The notes: generated from the letters alone by a model not told the origin. Positions 45,533 through 57,090 are shown, numbered from the stretch's first letter. The stretch is 64,000 nucleotides of DNA from Dietzia psychralcaliphila (GCF_003096095.1 NZ_CP015453.1:992001-1056000), one strand, 5' to 3'. Numbers and translations are program-made.

Positions 45533-46645
45533 GTGACCTCGACGACCCCCTCCAGCACCGGGCCGGGCGACCTGATCGCCGACACCGAGGCGGTGGTCCT
45601 GGTGGGCGGGAAGGGGACCCGACTGCGGCCCCTGACCATCTCGGCGCCCAAGCCGATGCTTCCCACCGCCGGTCTGCCCTTCCTCACGCACCTGCTCTCG
45701 CGGATCCGGGCGGCCGGGATCCGGCGCGTGGTGCTGGGCACCTCGTTCAAGGCGGAGGTGTTCGAGGAGTACTTCGGCGACGGATCCGATCTCGACCTGG
45801 AACTGACGTACGTGGTGGAGACCGAACCCCTGGGTACCGGCGGCGGCATCCGCAACGTCCTGGACCAGCTGACGGCCTCGACGATCATGGTCTTCAACGG
45901 TGACGTGCTGGGCGGGACCGACCTCACCGAGATCCTCGACCTCCACCACGCCAAGAGCGCGGATCTGACCATGCACCTGGTCCGGGTCTCCGACCCCCGC
46001 GCGTTCGGCTGCGTGCCGACCGACGACGACGGACGGGTCCTGGAGTTCCTGGAGAAGACCCAGGACCCGCCGACCGACCAGATCAACGCCGGCTGCTACG
46101 TCTTCCGGCGCGAGCTGATCGCGCAGATCCCCGAGGGTGTGCCCGTCTCGGTGGAGCGCGAGACCTTCCCCCAGCTGCTCAGTGAGGGGAAGCGGGTCTA
46201 CGGCTTCGTCGACTCGGCCTACTGGCGCGACATGGGCACACCCGAGGACTTCGTCCGCGGGTCCTCCGACCTGGTGCGGGGTATCGCGCCGTCGCCCGCA
46301 CTCGAGGGCCACCACGGTGAGGCGCTCGTCCACGACGGCGCAGGGGTCGGCGCCGGGGCGGTACTCATCGGCGGGACGGTGGTCGGGCGCGGCGCCGAGA
46401 TCGGTGCCGGTGTCCGACTGGACGGCGCGGTGGTCTTCGACGGCGCCCGGATCGAGGCGGGGGCGACGGTCGAACGCTCGATCATCGGCGCCGGGGCCCG
46501 CATCGGCCACCGGGCGCTGATCCGCGACGGCGTCATCGGCGACGGCGCCGACGTGGGCGCCAGGTGTGAGCTGCTGCGCGGAGCCCGGGTCTGGCCCGGC
46601 GTCGTGATCCCCGACGGCGGGATCCGCTACTCCACGGACATGTAG
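45533..46645 (+). CDS. Mannose-1-phosphate guanylyltransferase (GDP-mannose pyrophosphorylase)
   Basis: A 370-residue nucleotidyltransferase with an N-terminal Rossmann-like domain ([23 protein letters not shown], in part) and a C-terminal left-handed beta-helix of hexapeptides ([20 protein letters not shown]). [13 protein letters not shown] and [12 protein letters not shown] are sugar-nucleotide-site segments. It makes GDP-mannose for glycolipids and lipoglycans, with ManA and the phosphomannomutase encoded 5-8 kb away. It is the Rv3264c orthologue by synteny. Its 3' end overlaps the convergent fbiB gene by 19 nt. Confidence 0.92.
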   Translation: MTSTTPSSTGPGDLIADTEAVVLVGGKGTRLRPLTISAPKPMLPTAGLPFLTHLLSRIRAAGIRRVVLGTSFKAEVFEEYFGDGSDLDLELTYVVETEPLGTGGGIRNVLDQLTASTIMVFNGDVLGGTDLTEILDLHHAKSADLTMHLVRVSDPRAFGCVPTDDDGRVLEFLEKTQDPPTDQINAGCYVFRRELIAQIPEGVPVSVERETFPQLLSEGKRVYGFVDSAYWRDMGTPEDFVRGSSDLVRGIAPSPALEGHHGEALVHDGAGVGAGAVLIGGTVVGRGAEIGAGVRLDGAVVFDGARIEAGATVERSIIGAGARIGHRALIRDGVIGDGADVGARCELLRGARVWPGVVIPDGGIRYSTDM

Positions 46646-48045
46646 GCGTCCCCGGGCGGGCGTGGTGCCCGGGGCGGGACCGGCTCGGCCGGGACACCGA
46701 CGGCCACCGCTCCGAGCGGCCGCCAGGACGGTGGTAGGTCGAGCGCCCGGCGGGTGGTCTCGGCGGCGAAGATCGTCGACCCCACCCAACAGGACCCCAG
46801 TCCGCGCGCGGACAGTGCCACGAGGAGCGACTGCACCGCGGCGCCACCGGCGACGGTGAACATGGTCTCCTCGCAGGCGTTCCGGCGCGGGTCCGGGTAG
46901 TCGTGGGCCCCGGCGGAGTCGTCCACGAACGGCAGGATCAACTCGGGGCAGGTGCGCAGGAGGTCTCCGCGGGACAGGCGGCGGGTCAGCACGTCGCCGG
47001 AGTGGCCGTCGGCCCTCAGATCCGTCTCCCAGTCGGCCCGCAGCGCGTCCAGAAGGCGCGCGCGGGCGTCACCGGCCACCCGGACGAACCGGATCGGGGC
47101 GCTGTGGTGCGGCGCCGGTGCGGTGAGCGCGTCGGCCACGGCCTCGGCGAGCGACTCCTCGGGGACGTCCACGTCCGAGAACCGCCGGACCGAGCGGCGG
47201 CCGGGCACGGCCTCACGTCGTCCCTGTGCGAGCGCCTCGGCGGTGCCCAGCCGGAACAGGTCCGACGCGCTGTCGCGGACCAGGTCGCGGGCCCGCTGCG
47301 GGGAGCCGCGCTCGTCGTCGTCATCCCCGACCAGCAGGTGTCCCAGCCCCCGCACCACCGCCACGGGTCGGGCGCCCAGTTTGCCCTTGACCAGGTCGGC
47401 GGCGGCGGCTATCTCGTCGGCCACGGCGACGTCGGTGACGTACAGCTCGTTGCCCTGGCGGTCCACGGCGCCGTCGTAGCCGATCGAGACCCGCAGCCCC
47501 GCGGCGCCGATCGCCACGTCGGTCTGGCCGGTACGCCAGGCCCGGCCCATGGTGTCGGTGACGACGACGGCCACCGTCACGCCGGTCCGCCGGCGCAACT
47601 CGCGGGCCAGCGCGGAGGCGGACGCGTCGGGGTCCTCGGGGAGCAGCGCGAGCTCGCGGGCGTCGACGTTGGAGCCGTCGACGCCGGCGGCGGCCTGGAC
47701 GATGCCGAGCCGGTTCTCGGTGATGAGGGTGCGGTTGACCCGCGCCACCACCCGCACGGACTCCTGCTCCACGAGCCGTCGGCGCAGGGCGTCCCGCTCG
47801 TCGGGGTCGGTGGGGGCGGCCACGATCCGTCCCTCGGTCTTGGAGAGGACCTTGGAGGTGAGCACCACGACGTCGCCGTGGGTCAGTCCGTGCGGGTCGT
47901 CGGTGAGCGCAGCGGCCAGGATCCCCGCCAGATCGTCGCCCGGCCGGAACTCCGGGAGGCCGTCCGGAGCCCACAGGCGGACGTCCGCGGCGGCGGCGTG
48001 TTCCCCCGACCAGAGGCGGATCTCGGGGACGGCTCCGTCGGTCAT
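46627..48045 (-). CDS. fbiB: Bifunctional F420 gamma-glutamyl ligase / FMN reductase
   Basis: A 472-residue two-domain enzyme. Residues about 1-245 are the CofE-like ligase ([41 protein letters not shown]) that adds glutamates to F420, and residues about 260-472 a nitroreductase-fold domain ([28 protein letters not shown]) that reduces dehydro-F420. The ATG at 48045 overlaps the fbiA stop (ATGA), so FbiA and FbiB are made together. It ends inside the 3' end of the convergent guanylyltransferase gene, leaving no room for a separate terminator. Confidence 0.95.
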   Translation of the reverse strand: MTDGAVPEIRLWSGEHAAAADVRLWAPDGLPEFRPGDDLAGILAAALTDDPHGLTHGDVVVLTSKVLSKTEGRIVAAPTDPDERDALRRRLVEQESVRVVARVNRTLITENRLGIVQAAAGVDGSNVDARELALLPEDPDASASALARELRRRTGVTVAVVVTDTMGRAWRTGQTDVAIGAAGLRVSIGYDGAVDRQGNELYVTDVAVADEIAAAADLVKGKLGARPVAVVRGLGHLLVGDDDDERGSPQRARDLVRDSASDLFRLGTAEALAQGRREAVPGRRSVRRFSDVDVPEESLAEAVADALTAPAPHHSAPIRFVRVAGDARARLLDALRADWETDLRADGHSGDVLTRRLSRGDLLRTCPELILPFVDDSAGAHDYPDPRRNACEETMFTVAGGAAVQSLLVALSARGLGSCWVGSTIFAAETTRRALDLPPSWRPLGAVAVGVPAEPVPPRAPRPPGDAYMSVE

Positions 48046-49103
48046 CGGTCGGACCGCGTGGGGACCTCGAGCCCGGCCAGTTCGATGGCGGCGGCCACCA
48101 TCTGCGCCGTGGCGTCCGGGTCGGTCATGAGCAGCGGGGCCTCGCGGACGGCGATCCCGTCCACCTCGCCCGCGCCGTCGCCGGGGCCGTCGCCGGGGGC
48201 GACCAACCAGCCGTCGAGCAGGCCGGTGCCGGATCGGGCTCCGAAGTGACGCGCCACGGCCAGCGCCGAGGTCTCGACGCCGATCGCGGTGAGGCACGCG
48301 TCGGCCATGCCGCGCAGCACGGCGCCCCCGATCACGGGGCTCACCCCCACGACCGGCGCGGAGGTGGAACGCAACGCGGCGCGGATGCCGGGGACGGCGA
48401 GGATCGCGCCGACGGAGACCACGGGGTTGGAGGGGGCGACGACGACGAGGTCGGCCGCCTCGATGGCCTCGAGCGTCTCCGGGGTGGGCCGGGCCGCATC
48501 GGCACCGATCTGTACGAAGCCGGAGGCCGGAAGCATCGCCCGGTGGCGGACCCACCATTCCTGGAAGTGGATCGCCCGCTCACCGGCGCCCTCCGCTCCC
48601 TCCGCGCCGTCGGTGTCACCGGGGACCACGACGTGCGTCTCGCAGCGGTCGTCGGTCACGGGTAGCAGCCGGACCCCGGGGGACCAGCGGGCGGACAGGG
48701 CCTCGGTGATGTCGGTCAGCCGGTAGCCGGCGCTGAGCATCTGGGTGCGCACGAGGTGTGTGGCGAGATCCTTGTCCCCGAGTCCGAACCAGTCGGGCTG
48801 GACGCCGTAGGCGGCGAGTTCGTCGCGGCAGTTCCAGGTCTCGCCGGCGTGACCCCATCCGCGTTCCGGGTCGATGCCCCCGCCGAGGGTGTACATGCAG
48901 GTGTCGAGGTCGGGACAGATCCGGACGCCGTGCATCCACGCGTCGTCACCGACGTTGACCACCGCGTCGACACGGTGCACGGCATCCGTACCCGGGAGCG
49001 GGGTGCCCGCACCGCCCGGAGCGGGGTCCAGTCCGAACAGTCGGCGTGCGCCGAGCAGGAAACGGGCGCCACCGACGCCACCGGCCAATACACAGATCCT
49101 CAC
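48042..49103 (-). CDS. fbiA: 2-phospho-L-lactate (phosphoenolpyruvate) transferase, F420 biosynthesis
   Basis: A 353-residue CofD-family enzyme that joins the activated 3-carbon phosphate moiety to Fo to form F420-0 or its dehydro form. [20 protein letters not shown] is the N-terminal nucleotide motif and [21 protein letters not shown] (in part) the GDP/Fo site. [20 protein letters not shown] is the later conserved loop. GTG at 49103 gives the family start; a TTG at 49112 is an alternative. F420 made here would serve enzymes like the PPOX-class protein at 1825-2298. Confidence 0.95.
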   Translation of the reverse strand: MRICVLAGGVGGARFLLGARRLFGLDPAPGGAGTPLPGTDAVHRVDAVVNVGDDAWMHGVRICPDLDTCMYTLGGGIDPERGWGHAGETWNCRDELAAYGVQPDWFGLGDKDLATHLVRTQMLSAGYRLTDITEALSARWSPGVRLLPVTDDRCETHVVVPGDTDGAEGAEGAGERAIHFQEWWVRHRAMLPASGFVQIGADAARPTPETLEAIEAADLVVVAPSNPVVSVGAILAVPGIRAALRSTSAPVVGVSPVIGGAVLRGMADACLTAIGVETSALAVARHFGARSGTGLLDGWLVAPGDGPGDGAGEVDGIAVREAPLLMTDPDATAQMVAAAIELAGLEVPTRSDR

Positions 49104-49255
49104 GTCGACCAAGAGTAGTGACGGGGGACCGGCCAGGCCCGGGTGGCCGGGGGTGTAGCCCCGCCCGGACGCAGGATGGTGTCCCACGCCACACAATCTG
49201 CGGCGTGTCACTGGCCGGCCCGGCGCACGAAAATGCTAGGTATCCCCGATTTCGC

Positions 49256-49284
49256 TTGACCTCAGCGATTCGCATGTGTGTAAT
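49256..49284 (+). promoter_or_regulatory. Vegetative-type promoter of whiB2
   Basis: TTGACC (49256-49261) and TGTAAT (49279-49284) are spaced by 17 nt, a good housekeeping sigma pattern. A half-symmetric TGTG-N6-CACA sequence (49275-49288) overlaps the -10 and recalls a CRP/GlxR site with a spacer 2 nt too short. The predicted 5' leader before whiB2 is about 70 nt. Confidence 0.55.
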
Positions 49285-49361
49285 CACAGGTGTGTCATTC
49301 GTATCCGAGCGGCACCCGGGCCGGGCGGACGCACGAGCGACGAGCAACGTAACACGAGGGG

Positions 49362-49673
49362 ATGACCGTGGATCGACAGTCACGCACCGCAGCGGGACCC
49401 GAATTGACCCTGGTCGACTTCGGCAGCAGTGCGCTCTTCGTGGAGGACGAGGAGGAGAGCTGGCAGGACCGGGCTCTCTGTTCCCAGACCGATCCCGAGG
49501 CGTTCTTCCCGGAGAAGGGTGGCTCGACCCGAGAGGCCAAGAAGATCTGCACGGGGTGTGAGGTCAAGGCGGAGTGCCTCGAGTACGCACTGGCCAACGA
49601 TGAGCGCTTCGGGATCTGGGGCGGACTGTCCGAGCGTGAGCGGCGACGGATCAAGCGCGAGGCCGTGATGTGA
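49362..49673 (+). CDS. whiB2: WhiB family [4Fe-4S] transcriptional regulator
   Basis: A 103-residue redox-sensitive regulator needed for division and septation in related genera. Cys40, Cys63, Cys66 and Cys72 (ALCSQTD, KICTGCEVKAEC) are the four cluster ligands. GIWGGLSERERRRIKR is the turn and basic DNA-binding tail. Its position next to fbiA and the Rv3259-like gene identifies WhiB2. A GAGGGG site at 49356-49361 is too close to the ATG at 49362 and better spaced for the in-frame GTG at 49368, so the real product may be two residues shorter. Confidence 0.95.
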   Translation: MTVDRQSRTAAGPELTLVDFGSSALFVEDEEESWQDRALCSQTDPEAFFPEKGGSTREAKKICTGCEVKAECLEYALANDERFGIWGGLSERERRRIKREAVM

Positions 49674-49736
49674 GTCCGTTCCGGACCGACCCGTCCGGGG
49701 GCCTCGGCGGCCGCTGAAGAACGAGTCGTCTCGACA

Positions 49737-49784
49737 ACTGAGTGATCTCGGTACTGAGAGATCTCGGTACTGAGAGATCTCGGT
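49737..49784. repeat. 16-bp tandem repeat, three copies
   Basis: ACTGAGAGATCTCGGT is repeated exactly at 49753 and 49769, with a one-base variant at 49737. Each unit contains the palindrome GAGATCTC. It lies 63 nt after whiB2 and before the terminator at 49822. Confidence 0.9.
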
Positions 49785-49821
49785 ACCGGGCCACCTCGAC
49801 CCCGGGCCCTGCTCCCCATGC

Positions 49822-49845
49822 CTGACCATCCTGCGGGATGGTCAG
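49822..49845. terminator. Terminator between convergent whiB2 and Rv3259-like genes
   Basis: CTGACCATCC (49822-49831) and GGATGGTCAG (49836-49845) form a perfect 10-bp stem with a 4-nt loop. The right arm includes the stop codon of the minus-strand gene ending at 49842, so it probably works in both directions. Confidence 0.8.
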
Positions 49846-50435
49846 TTGTCGTTGGGGCCGGCCTCGACCTCGTCCGGTGAGATCTCGAGGTGTTGAGAGA
49901 CGAGTTCCACCAAGACCGAGTAGACCAGGTCACGCAGGTCGTCCCCGCCCGGCGCCCGGCGGGTGAGGGGCCTGCGGAACAGGACCAGCCGCGCCCGCGT
50001 GGGCTGGCCGGCCCGGTCCACCCCGGCGGGGACCAGCCGGGCGAGCGGGACCAGTCCGTCCGCCACGACCTCCTCCGGCCACGTCTCACCGGGCTTCAGG
50101 CGCATCCTCGGGACCATGTCCACGGCGAGGTCCAGATGCACCAGGCGGGAATGCCAGTGCTGGTCGATCTCGGCGAACGCCTCGAGCGCGGCGGCGTCGA
50201 ACTCGGCGGCACGGCTCCGCCACCGGGGGACCTCCGGGGGCAGGATCGGGCCGCGCGGGCCGTGCCCGCGTCGGGCCGCGCGTCGGGAGGTCACGACCCG
50301 GGGGCCGCGGCGTCCGGGGTCGCCGGGGAAGTCCCGGACAGAGATCCGGCTGCCCGCACACACGTCGTTCTGGCCGGCGCCCGGGATCGCGTTCCCTGTC
50401 GGCGGCCGTCCGGGGACCGGTGCGGTGGGGGTCAT
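49842..50435 (-). CDS. Zincin-like metallopeptidase-family protein, probably inactive (Rv3259-like)
   Basis: A 197-residue protein. The first 75 residues are basic and Gly/Pro-rich. Residues about 80-197 follow the layout of the small minimal-zincin family (FDAAALEAFAEIDQHW, then LARLVPAGVDRAGQPTRARLVLFRRPL, in part). The place of the Zn-binding HExxH helix is taken by LVYSVLVELVSQHLEISPDE, which lacks the HExxH motif, so zinc protease activity is unlikely. The ATG at 50435 is chosen. It is divergent from the DUF3499 gene, as with Rv3259-Rv3258c. Function unknown. Confidence 0.75.
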   Translation of the reverse strand: MTPTAPVPGRPPTGNAIPGAGQNDVCAGSRISVRDFPGDPGRRGPRVVTSRRAARRGHGPRGPILPPEVPRWRSRAAEFDAAALEAFAEIDQHWHSRLVHLDLAVDMVPRMRLKPGETWPEEVVADGLVPLARLVPAGVDRAGQPTRARLVLFRRPLTRRAPGGDDLRDLVYSVLVELVSQHLEISPDEVEAGPNDN

Positions 50436-50529
50436 GACGCGAGGGTAGCCGTCGTCTCCCGGGCTCCGCGGTACCGACGCGGCGGGTCGCGGCGCACACG
50501 GCAGCCGCTCGGGACTACCCTGGGGCCTC

Positions 50530-51006
50530 GTGAGTGAGAACCGTCGTTGCTGCCGCCCGGGGTGCCCCAATCGTGCGGTCGCCACGCTCACCTACGTCTA
50601 CGCGGACTCGACGGCCGTCGTCGGCCCGCTCCCGGCGATCCGGGAGCCGCACTCGTGGGATCTCTGCGCAGCGCACGCCCTGCGCATCACCGCCCCCCGC
50701 GGCTGGGAACTGGTGCGCCATCCCGACATCGACGCATCCGCCGAGGACTCCGACCTCACCGCCCTGTTGGACGCCGTGGCCGGCGGGCCGGTCGGCGGCC
50801 GGAGGGCGGGTGCGGCCCTGGTGGACGCGGACCGGCTACGGCGGTTGGGGGTCTCCGACCCCGGGCCCGTGCTCGCCGCGGCCCCGGTGGAGCCGTCCGG
50901 TAGCCGCCCCCACCTGCGGGTGGTCCCCAACGCCCCGGACCGCGACGAGGCCCCGTCGGCGAGGCCCGCTGACGGCGCCCGGGAGCCGGGCCCCGGCCTC
51001 GGCTGA
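50530..51006 (+). CDS. DUF3499 family protein with zinc-ribbon-like Cys residues
   Basis: A 158-residue actinobacterial protein. RCCRPGCPNRAVATLTYVYA and WDLCAAHALRITAPRGWELV carry four Cys/His positions (Cys7/8, Cys12, a later Cys and His) that could bind zinc. The C-terminal third is low-complexity and polar. Start is GTG at 50530, directly ahead of the Cys cluster. It matches Rv3258c in length and place before the phosphomannomutase gene. Function unknown. Confidence 0.85.
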   Translation: MSENRRCCRPGCPNRAVATLTYVYADSTAVVGPLPAIREPHSWDLCAAHALRITAPRGWELVRHPDIDASAEDSDLTALLDAVAGGPVGGRRAGAALVDADRLRRLGVSDPGPVLAAAPVEPSGSRPHLRVVPNAPDRDEAPSARPADGAREPGPGLG

Positions 51007-51073
51007 CCGTGCTCCGGGCGCCCGCGCCCGCAAGCGTCGGACCGGGCGGGAACCCGGCGGGTAGGGTCGACTG

Positions 51074-52489
51074 ATGACACCGTCCGACCGCCTCTCATCC
51101 CTGGAGCAGCACGTGGCACGCAGCGCCGAGTCCGTCCGAGCAGTCATCAAGGCCTACGACGTCCGAGGCGTCGTGGGTGAGCAGATCGACGAGGACTTCG
51201 TCCGTGAGGTCGGCGCATCGTTCGCCCGCCTGATGCGGTCGGAGGGCGCGGAGACCGTGGTCGTCGGCCACGACATGCGCGACTCCTCCCCGACCCTGTC
51301 CCAGGCGTTCGGGGACGGCGTCACCGCGCAGGGCCTGGACGTGGTGACGATCGGTCTCGCGTCCACCGACCAGCTCTACTACGCCTCGGGGCTCATCGAC
51401 TGCCCGGGCGCCATGTTCACCGCCAGCCACAACCCGGCCCGGTACAACGGCATCAAGCTGTGCCGTGCGGGCGCCAAGCCGGTCGGTCAGGAATCCGGGC
51501 TGGGCGAGATCTCGGACGGGCTGGTCGAGGGCGTCCCGGCGTACGACGGGACGCCCGGCACGGTCTCCGAGCGCGACGTCCTCGACGGTTACGGTGCGTA
51601 CCTGCGTGAACTGGTCGACCTGTCGGGCATCCGCCAGCTCAAGGTGGCCGTCGACGCCGGCAACGGGATGGGCGGTCACACGGTGCCCGCGGTGCTCAGC
51701 GGGCTGCCCCTCGAGATCGTCCCCCTGTACTTCGAGCTCGACGGCAACTTCCCCAATCACGAGGCCAATCCGCTCGAGCCGGCCAACCTGGTGGACCTCC
51801 AGGCGTTGGTCCGTGAGAGCGGGGCGGACATCGGACTCGCCTTCGACGGCGACGCCGACCGCTGCTTCGTGGTGGACGAGCGGGGCGAGCCCGTCGCCCC
51901 GTCGGCCATCACCGCGCTGGTCGCCGGGCGCGAGCTCGACAAGGAACCCGGCGCCTCCATCATCTACAACCTCATCACCTCCCGGGCCGTCCCCGAACTG
52001 GTCGAGGAGAAGGGCGGGGTCGCCGTCCGCACCCGGGTGGGCCACAGCTTCATCAAGGCGCAGATGGCGGACACCGGTGCGATCTTCGGCGGCGAGCACT
52101 CGGCGCACTACTACTTCCGCGACTTCTGGGGTGCCGACTCGGGCATGCTCGCCGCGATGCACACGCTCGCCGCCCTGGGGGAACAGAACTCGCCGCTCTC
52201 GGAGGTCATGGCCGAGTACACCAGGTACGCCGCGTCGGGGGAGATCAACTCCACCCTGGACTCGGCCGAGGAGCAGGTCGCGCGCATGGAGCAGGTCATC
52301 GAGGCGTTCTCCGGCCGCGCCGCGTCGGTGGACCGACTCGACGGCGTGACCGTCGACCTCGGGGACGGCGCCTGGTTCAACCTCCGGGCCTCCAACACCG
52401 AACCGCTGCTGCGCCTCAACGCGGAGGCGCCCACCAGGGAGGACGTCGCCGCGGTGGTCGACGAAGTCCTCGCGATCGTCCGTGCCTGA
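51074..52489 (+). CDS. pmmA: Phosphomannomutase/phosphoglucomutase
   Basis: A 471-residue mutase that interconverts mannose-6- and mannose-1-phosphate. VIKAYDVRGVVGEQIDEDFV is the N-terminal motif, MFTASHNPARYNGIKLC the phosphoserine loop, IGLAFDGDADRCFVVDERG the metal loop and GAIFGGEHSAHYYFRDFWGADSG (in part) the sugar loop. ASNTEPLLRLNAEAP is the phosphate-binding end. It is the Rv3257c orthologue by synteny. The next gene starts 8 nt before its stop. Confidence 0.95.
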   Translation: MTPSDRLSSLEQHVARSAESVRAVIKAYDVRGVVGEQIDEDFVREVGASFARLMRSEGAETVVVGHDMRDSSPTLSQAFGDGVTAQGLDVVTIGLASTDQLYYASGLIDCPGAMFTASHNPARYNGIKLCRAGAKPVGQESGLGEISDGLVEGVPAYDGTPGTVSERDVLDGYGAYLRELVDLSGIRQLKVAVDAGNGMGGHTVPAVLSGLPLEIVPLYFELDGNFPNHEANPLEPANLVDLQALVRESGADIGLAFDGDADRCFVVDERGEPVAPSAITALVAGRELDKEPGASIIYNLITSRAVPELVEEKGGVAVRTRVGHSFIKAQMADTGAIFGGEHSAHYYFRDFWGADSGMLAAMHTLAALGEQNSPLSEVMAEYTRYAASGEINSTLDSAEEQVARMEQVIEAFSGRAASVDRLDGVTVDLGDGAWFNLRASNTEPLLRLNAEAPTREDVAAVVDEVLAIVRA

Positions 52490-53576
52490 CCTGACCAGCG
52501 ACACCGGGGCGGGTCGGGTCGACCTGGACGACGCCGAGGCCCTCCGTTCCTCCGACGCCACCGGGGCCCTGCTCCACGCGTCGATGGCCGGGGCCCAACT
52601 CCGTGCGGTCGCGACGGCAGTCGACTCGGGGGCGCTGGACGCGCTCGCCGGGTTCCGTCCCCGGGCTCTCGTGTGGGTCTCCGGGCGCTCGGACCGGGCT
52701 CGGCACGCCGCCGGCGTGGTCACCGCCCTCTGCGAGGTCGTCGGAGGAGCCTCCGTCCCGCCGCTGGTCCACGCCCACACGCTCCCCACCTGGGTCGGGG
52801 CTCTGGACGTCGTCCTGGTCTCGGGCGACGACGCCGGCGACCGTGACCTCGCGTCCGCCGTCGAGACCGCCGCCAACCGGGGCGCGGCCGTCGTGGTGGA
52901 CGTGCCGAGGGAGGGCCCGGTGGGCGAATCGGGAGGGGGCCGGGCCACCTGGCTCCCGCCGCTCCCGTACCTGCCGCCGCACCGCGGGGTCCTGCACCAC
53001 CTGGCCGCGGGGATGGCGGTCCTGAGCGCCCTCGGCGTACCGGGGTTGGACGTCGGCGCGGCCGCGGACGCGGTCGACGTCGAACTCGAGGGGCTGGGGC
53101 CCGATCTCGCGACGCCGGTCAACCCGGCCAAGCTCCTCGCCACCTCGGTCGCCGGCTCGGACCCGCTCGTCTGGATCCACTCGGATCCGCTGTCCGCGGC
53201 CTACTGCGACCGGGCCGTGGCCGCGTTCTGCGATGCCGGCCGGGTGACGGCGTCCTCCTCCGTCACGGACGCGGTCCGGTCCCAGGCCGAGCGCGCCCGG
53301 GGACTGCCCGCCGTGGACCCCCTCGCGAGCCTCTTCCACGACGACGAACTGGACGGTGCGCGGGAGGACAGGACCATCAGGCACCTCGGTATGGTGTTGA
53401 GCGCGGACGAGGAGTTCGTCAGGCTGGCGGCGGGGGCGCTCGCGGACGTCGAGTGGATATCCGACCGTGGTCGGGACACGGTCGGCACCGCACCGGCACC
53501 GTTGAGCGGAAAGGTGGCGGCGCTCATGGCACGGACCGAACTCTCCGCCGCGTACCTTCTGGTGGGGGGGCTCTAG
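52482..53576 (+). CDS. SIS-domain TobH-like protein (Rv3256c-like)
   Basis: A 364-residue protein between phosphomannomutase and mannose-6-phosphate isomerase. It resembles bifunctional phosphoglucose/phosphomannose isomerase-type SIS folds (MAGAQLRAVATAVDSGAL; LDVVLVSGDDAGDRDLASAVETAANRGAAVVVDVP, in part) but without a clear sugar-phosphate catalytic set, and is known as TobH in actinobacteria. The start GTG overlaps pmmA by 8 nt, and it ends 4 nt before manA. This strongly suggests a mannose-activation operon, but its exact reaction is unknown. Confidence 0.85.
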   Translation: MPDLTSDTGAGRVDLDDAEALRSSDATGALLHASMAGAQLRAVATAVDSGALDALAGFRPRALVWVSGRSDRARHAAGVVTALCEVVGGASVPPLVHAHTLPTWVGALDVVLVSGDDAGDRDLASAVETAANRGAAVVVDVPREGPVGESGGGRATWLPPLPYLPPHRGVLHHLAAGMAVLSALGVPGLDVGAAADAVDVELEGLGPDLATPVNPAKLLATSVAGSDPLVWIHSDPLSAAYCDRAVAAFCDAGRVTASSSVTDAVRSQAERARGLPAVDPLASLFHDDELDGAREDRTIRHLGMVLSADEEFVRLAAGALADVEWISDRGRDTVGTAPAPLSGKVAALMARTELSAAYLLVGGL

Positions 53577-53580
53577 ATCC

Positions 53581-54822
53581 GTGGTGGCTCTCAGCCCGGT
53601 CGTCCAGGCGTACGCGTGGGGCTCCCGGACCGCGCTCCCCGAGTTGTGCGGGACGGTCTCCCCGGCCCCCCACCCGGTGGCCGAGCACTGGTTCGGCGCC
53701 CACGACTCCGGCTCGTCCCTCTGCGCCGACGGGCGGGGGTTGGACGAGCGGATCGCCGCCGACCCCGAGGGTGAGCTCGGTGCCCGGGTGGCTGCGGAGC
53801 ACGGGGGCGGGTTGCCGTTCCTGGTCAAGCTCCTGTCCGCCGAGCAGGCGCTCTCGCTCCAGGCGCACCCGTCCCCGGAGAAGGCGAGGGAGGGGTTCGC
53901 CGCGGAGGACGCGCGTGGCATCGCCGTCCACGCCCCGGACCGCAACTACCGCGACGCCAACCACAAGCCCGAGATCCTCGTGGCGCTGACCGAGTTCCAC
54001 GCGTTGGTGGGTTTCCGACCCGTGTCCCGGACGGTGGCACTGCTCGACGCCCTCGACGTGCCGGCGCTGCGCCCCTACCGCGACATGCTGGACGGACAGC
54101 CGGACGCGGAGGGCCTCCGCGCGGTGTTCACGACCTTCGTGACGATGCCGCACATGGCGCTGGAGACGGTGGTGGCGGACCTGGTCACCGGCGCCGTGGG
54201 CTACCTCACCGCACAGGGGGTGGCCGGCGCGTGGTCGAACGAGGCCACCACCGTGGTGGAGCTCGCCGAGCGGTATCCCACGGACCCCGGTGTCCTGGGC
54301 GCACTGCTGCTCAACCGGGTGGTCCTCCGACCGGGACAGGCCGTCTACCTGGGACCCGGTCAGCTCCACGCCTATCTCCGCGGGGTGGGGGTGGAGGTCA
54401 TGGCCAACTCGGACAACGTCCTGCGCGGTGGTCTGACGCCCAAACACGTCGACGTCCCGGAGCTGATGCGGGTACTCGAGTTCGACCCGCTGGCGGACCC
54501 CACGGTGCGGCCGGTACCGGCCGACCGCGGGATCCCCGGTGAGATGGACTACCCCACGCCCGAGCCCGACTTCGCGCTCTCGCGCATCGTGGTGCCCGCG
54601 GCCTCCGCTCCCGTGCGCTACCACCCTGATGGTCCCGAGGTCCTGCTGTGCACCTCCGGGCGGTTGTGCGTGTCCGAGAACGGAGCCACGGAGACCCTGG
54701 GGCCCGGACACGCGGTGTGGGTGCCCGCCTCGACGCCCGGGGTGGTGCTGGACGCCGCCGACGGGGCCACCGTCTTCCGCACCCGCGTCGGTGATCCGGT
54801 GACGGGGACGCGGCAGCGGTAG
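53581..54822 (+). CDS. manA: Mannose-6-phosphate isomerase, class I
   Basis: A 413-residue Zn enzyme that links fructose-6-phosphate to mannose-6-phosphate. [19 protein letters not shown] contains the QxH Zn site, [19 protein letters not shown] the Glu/His site and [23 protein letters not shown] (in part) the catalytic C-terminal loop. [19 protein letters not shown] is the typical N-terminus. It closes the pmmA-TobH-manA operon. Confidence 0.96.
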   Translation: MVALSPVVQAYAWGSRTALPELCGTVSPAPHPVAEHWFGAHDSGSSLCADGRGLDERIAADPEGELGARVAAEHGGGLPFLVKLLSAEQALSLQAHPSPEKAREGFAAEDARGIAVHAPDRNYRDANHKPEILVALTEFHALVGFRPVSRTVALLDALDVPALRPYRDMLDGQPDAEGLRAVFTTFVTMPHMALETVVADLVTGAVGYLTAQGVAGAWSNEATTVVELAERYPTDPGVLGALLLNRVVLRPGQAVYLGPGQLHAYLRGVGVEVMANSDNVLRGGLTPKHVDVPELMRVLEFDPLADPTVRPVPADRGIPGEMDYPTPEPDFALSRIVVPAASAPVRYHPDGPEVLLCTSGRLCVSENGATETLGPGHAVWVPASTPGVVLDAADGATVFRTRVGDPVTGTRQR

Positions 54823-54893
54823 ACCGCCCCGGCAGGGTGCCCGCTAGTGTGGTGCGGAAGTCTATTCCCCACAAAGAGGAGCTGGTCGCACAC

Positions 54894-56360
<1,467 letters not shown>

Positions 56361-56372
56361 GCCGGCCCGAAG

Positions 56373-57011
56373 GTGGTCGCGCGGCTGGTCGTCGTCGAGG
56401 GACTCGACGGCGCGGGAAAGAACACCCTGACGACCGCCCTGGTCGGTGAGCTCAGCGACCGGGGCGTGTCCGTCGGGCGCCTCGCGTTCCCCCGGTACGG
56501 CACTCTGCACGCCGACCTGGCCGCCGACGCACTGCACGGCGGCCAGGCCGGCACCGCGGACTCGCCGCACGCGATGGCGCTGCTGTTCGCCCTGGACAGG
56601 CACGCGGCCCTCGATCAACTCGGTGAGCTGAGGACCTCGCACGACGTGGTCCTGCTCGACCGGTACGTGGCCTCCAACGCCGCGTACACGGCGGCCCGGC
56701 TCGGCCCCGGCCGGGAGACGGAGGTGCTCCACTGGATCGGCGAACTCGAGTTCGACCGGCTCGGACTGCCACTGCCGGACCTGCAGATCCTGCTGGACAC
56801 ACCCACCGCGTTGGCAGCCGAGAGGGCGGGGTCCCGGGAGACGACGGACCCGGGTCGGACCCGGGACCGCTACGAGAGGGACGCGACCCTCCAGGCCGCG
56901 ACGGGGGAGGCCTACCGTCGGCTCGCCGCCTCCGGTTGGCGGTCGCCCTGGCGGGTGCTGGGAGTGGACCCCGACGTGCGGGGGTTGGCGGACCACGTCG
57001 TCGGTCGCTGA
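56373..57011 (+). CDS. tmk: Thymidylate kinase
   Basis: A 212-residue kinase that forms dTDP from dTMP. LVVVEGLDGAGKNTLTTALVG is the P-loop with the mycobacterial-type Asn/Arg variation, RLAFPRYGTLHADLA the base-site region and VLLDRYVASNAAYTAAR the DRY motif. LQILLDTPTALAAERAGSR covers the lid area. It lies 12 nt after sahH, matching Rv3247c, and precedes mtrA. Confidence 0.95.
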   Translation: MVARLVVVEGLDGAGKNTLTTALVGELSDRGVSVGRLAFPRYGTLHADLAADALHGGQAGTADSPHAMALLFALDRHAALDQLGELRTSHDVVLLDRYVASNAAYTAARLGPGRETEVLHWIGELEFDRLGLPLPDLQILLDTPTALAAERAGSRETTDPGRTRDRYERDATLQAATGEAYRRLAASGWRSPWRVLGVDPDVRGLADHVVGR

Positions 57012-57090
57012 GTCGTGGTCGGCCCCTGATTTCCCGGGCACCGAGCCGAGCCGTGGGACCGGCCCGTCGGTGCGGCCGGGTAAGGTCTTC

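Noticed and set aside
44344-46086. Apparent 580-residue N-terminal extension of the LCP protein
   Set aside because: It runs antisense through wbbL and the guanylyltransferase gene; the LCP protein's basic tip and transmembrane helix begin at 44343.
49275-49288. TGTG-N6-CACA as a CRP/GlxR site at the whiB2 promoter
   Set aside because: The spacer is 2 nt shorter than the consensus TGTGA-N6-TCACA and it overlaps the -10; kept only as a remark.
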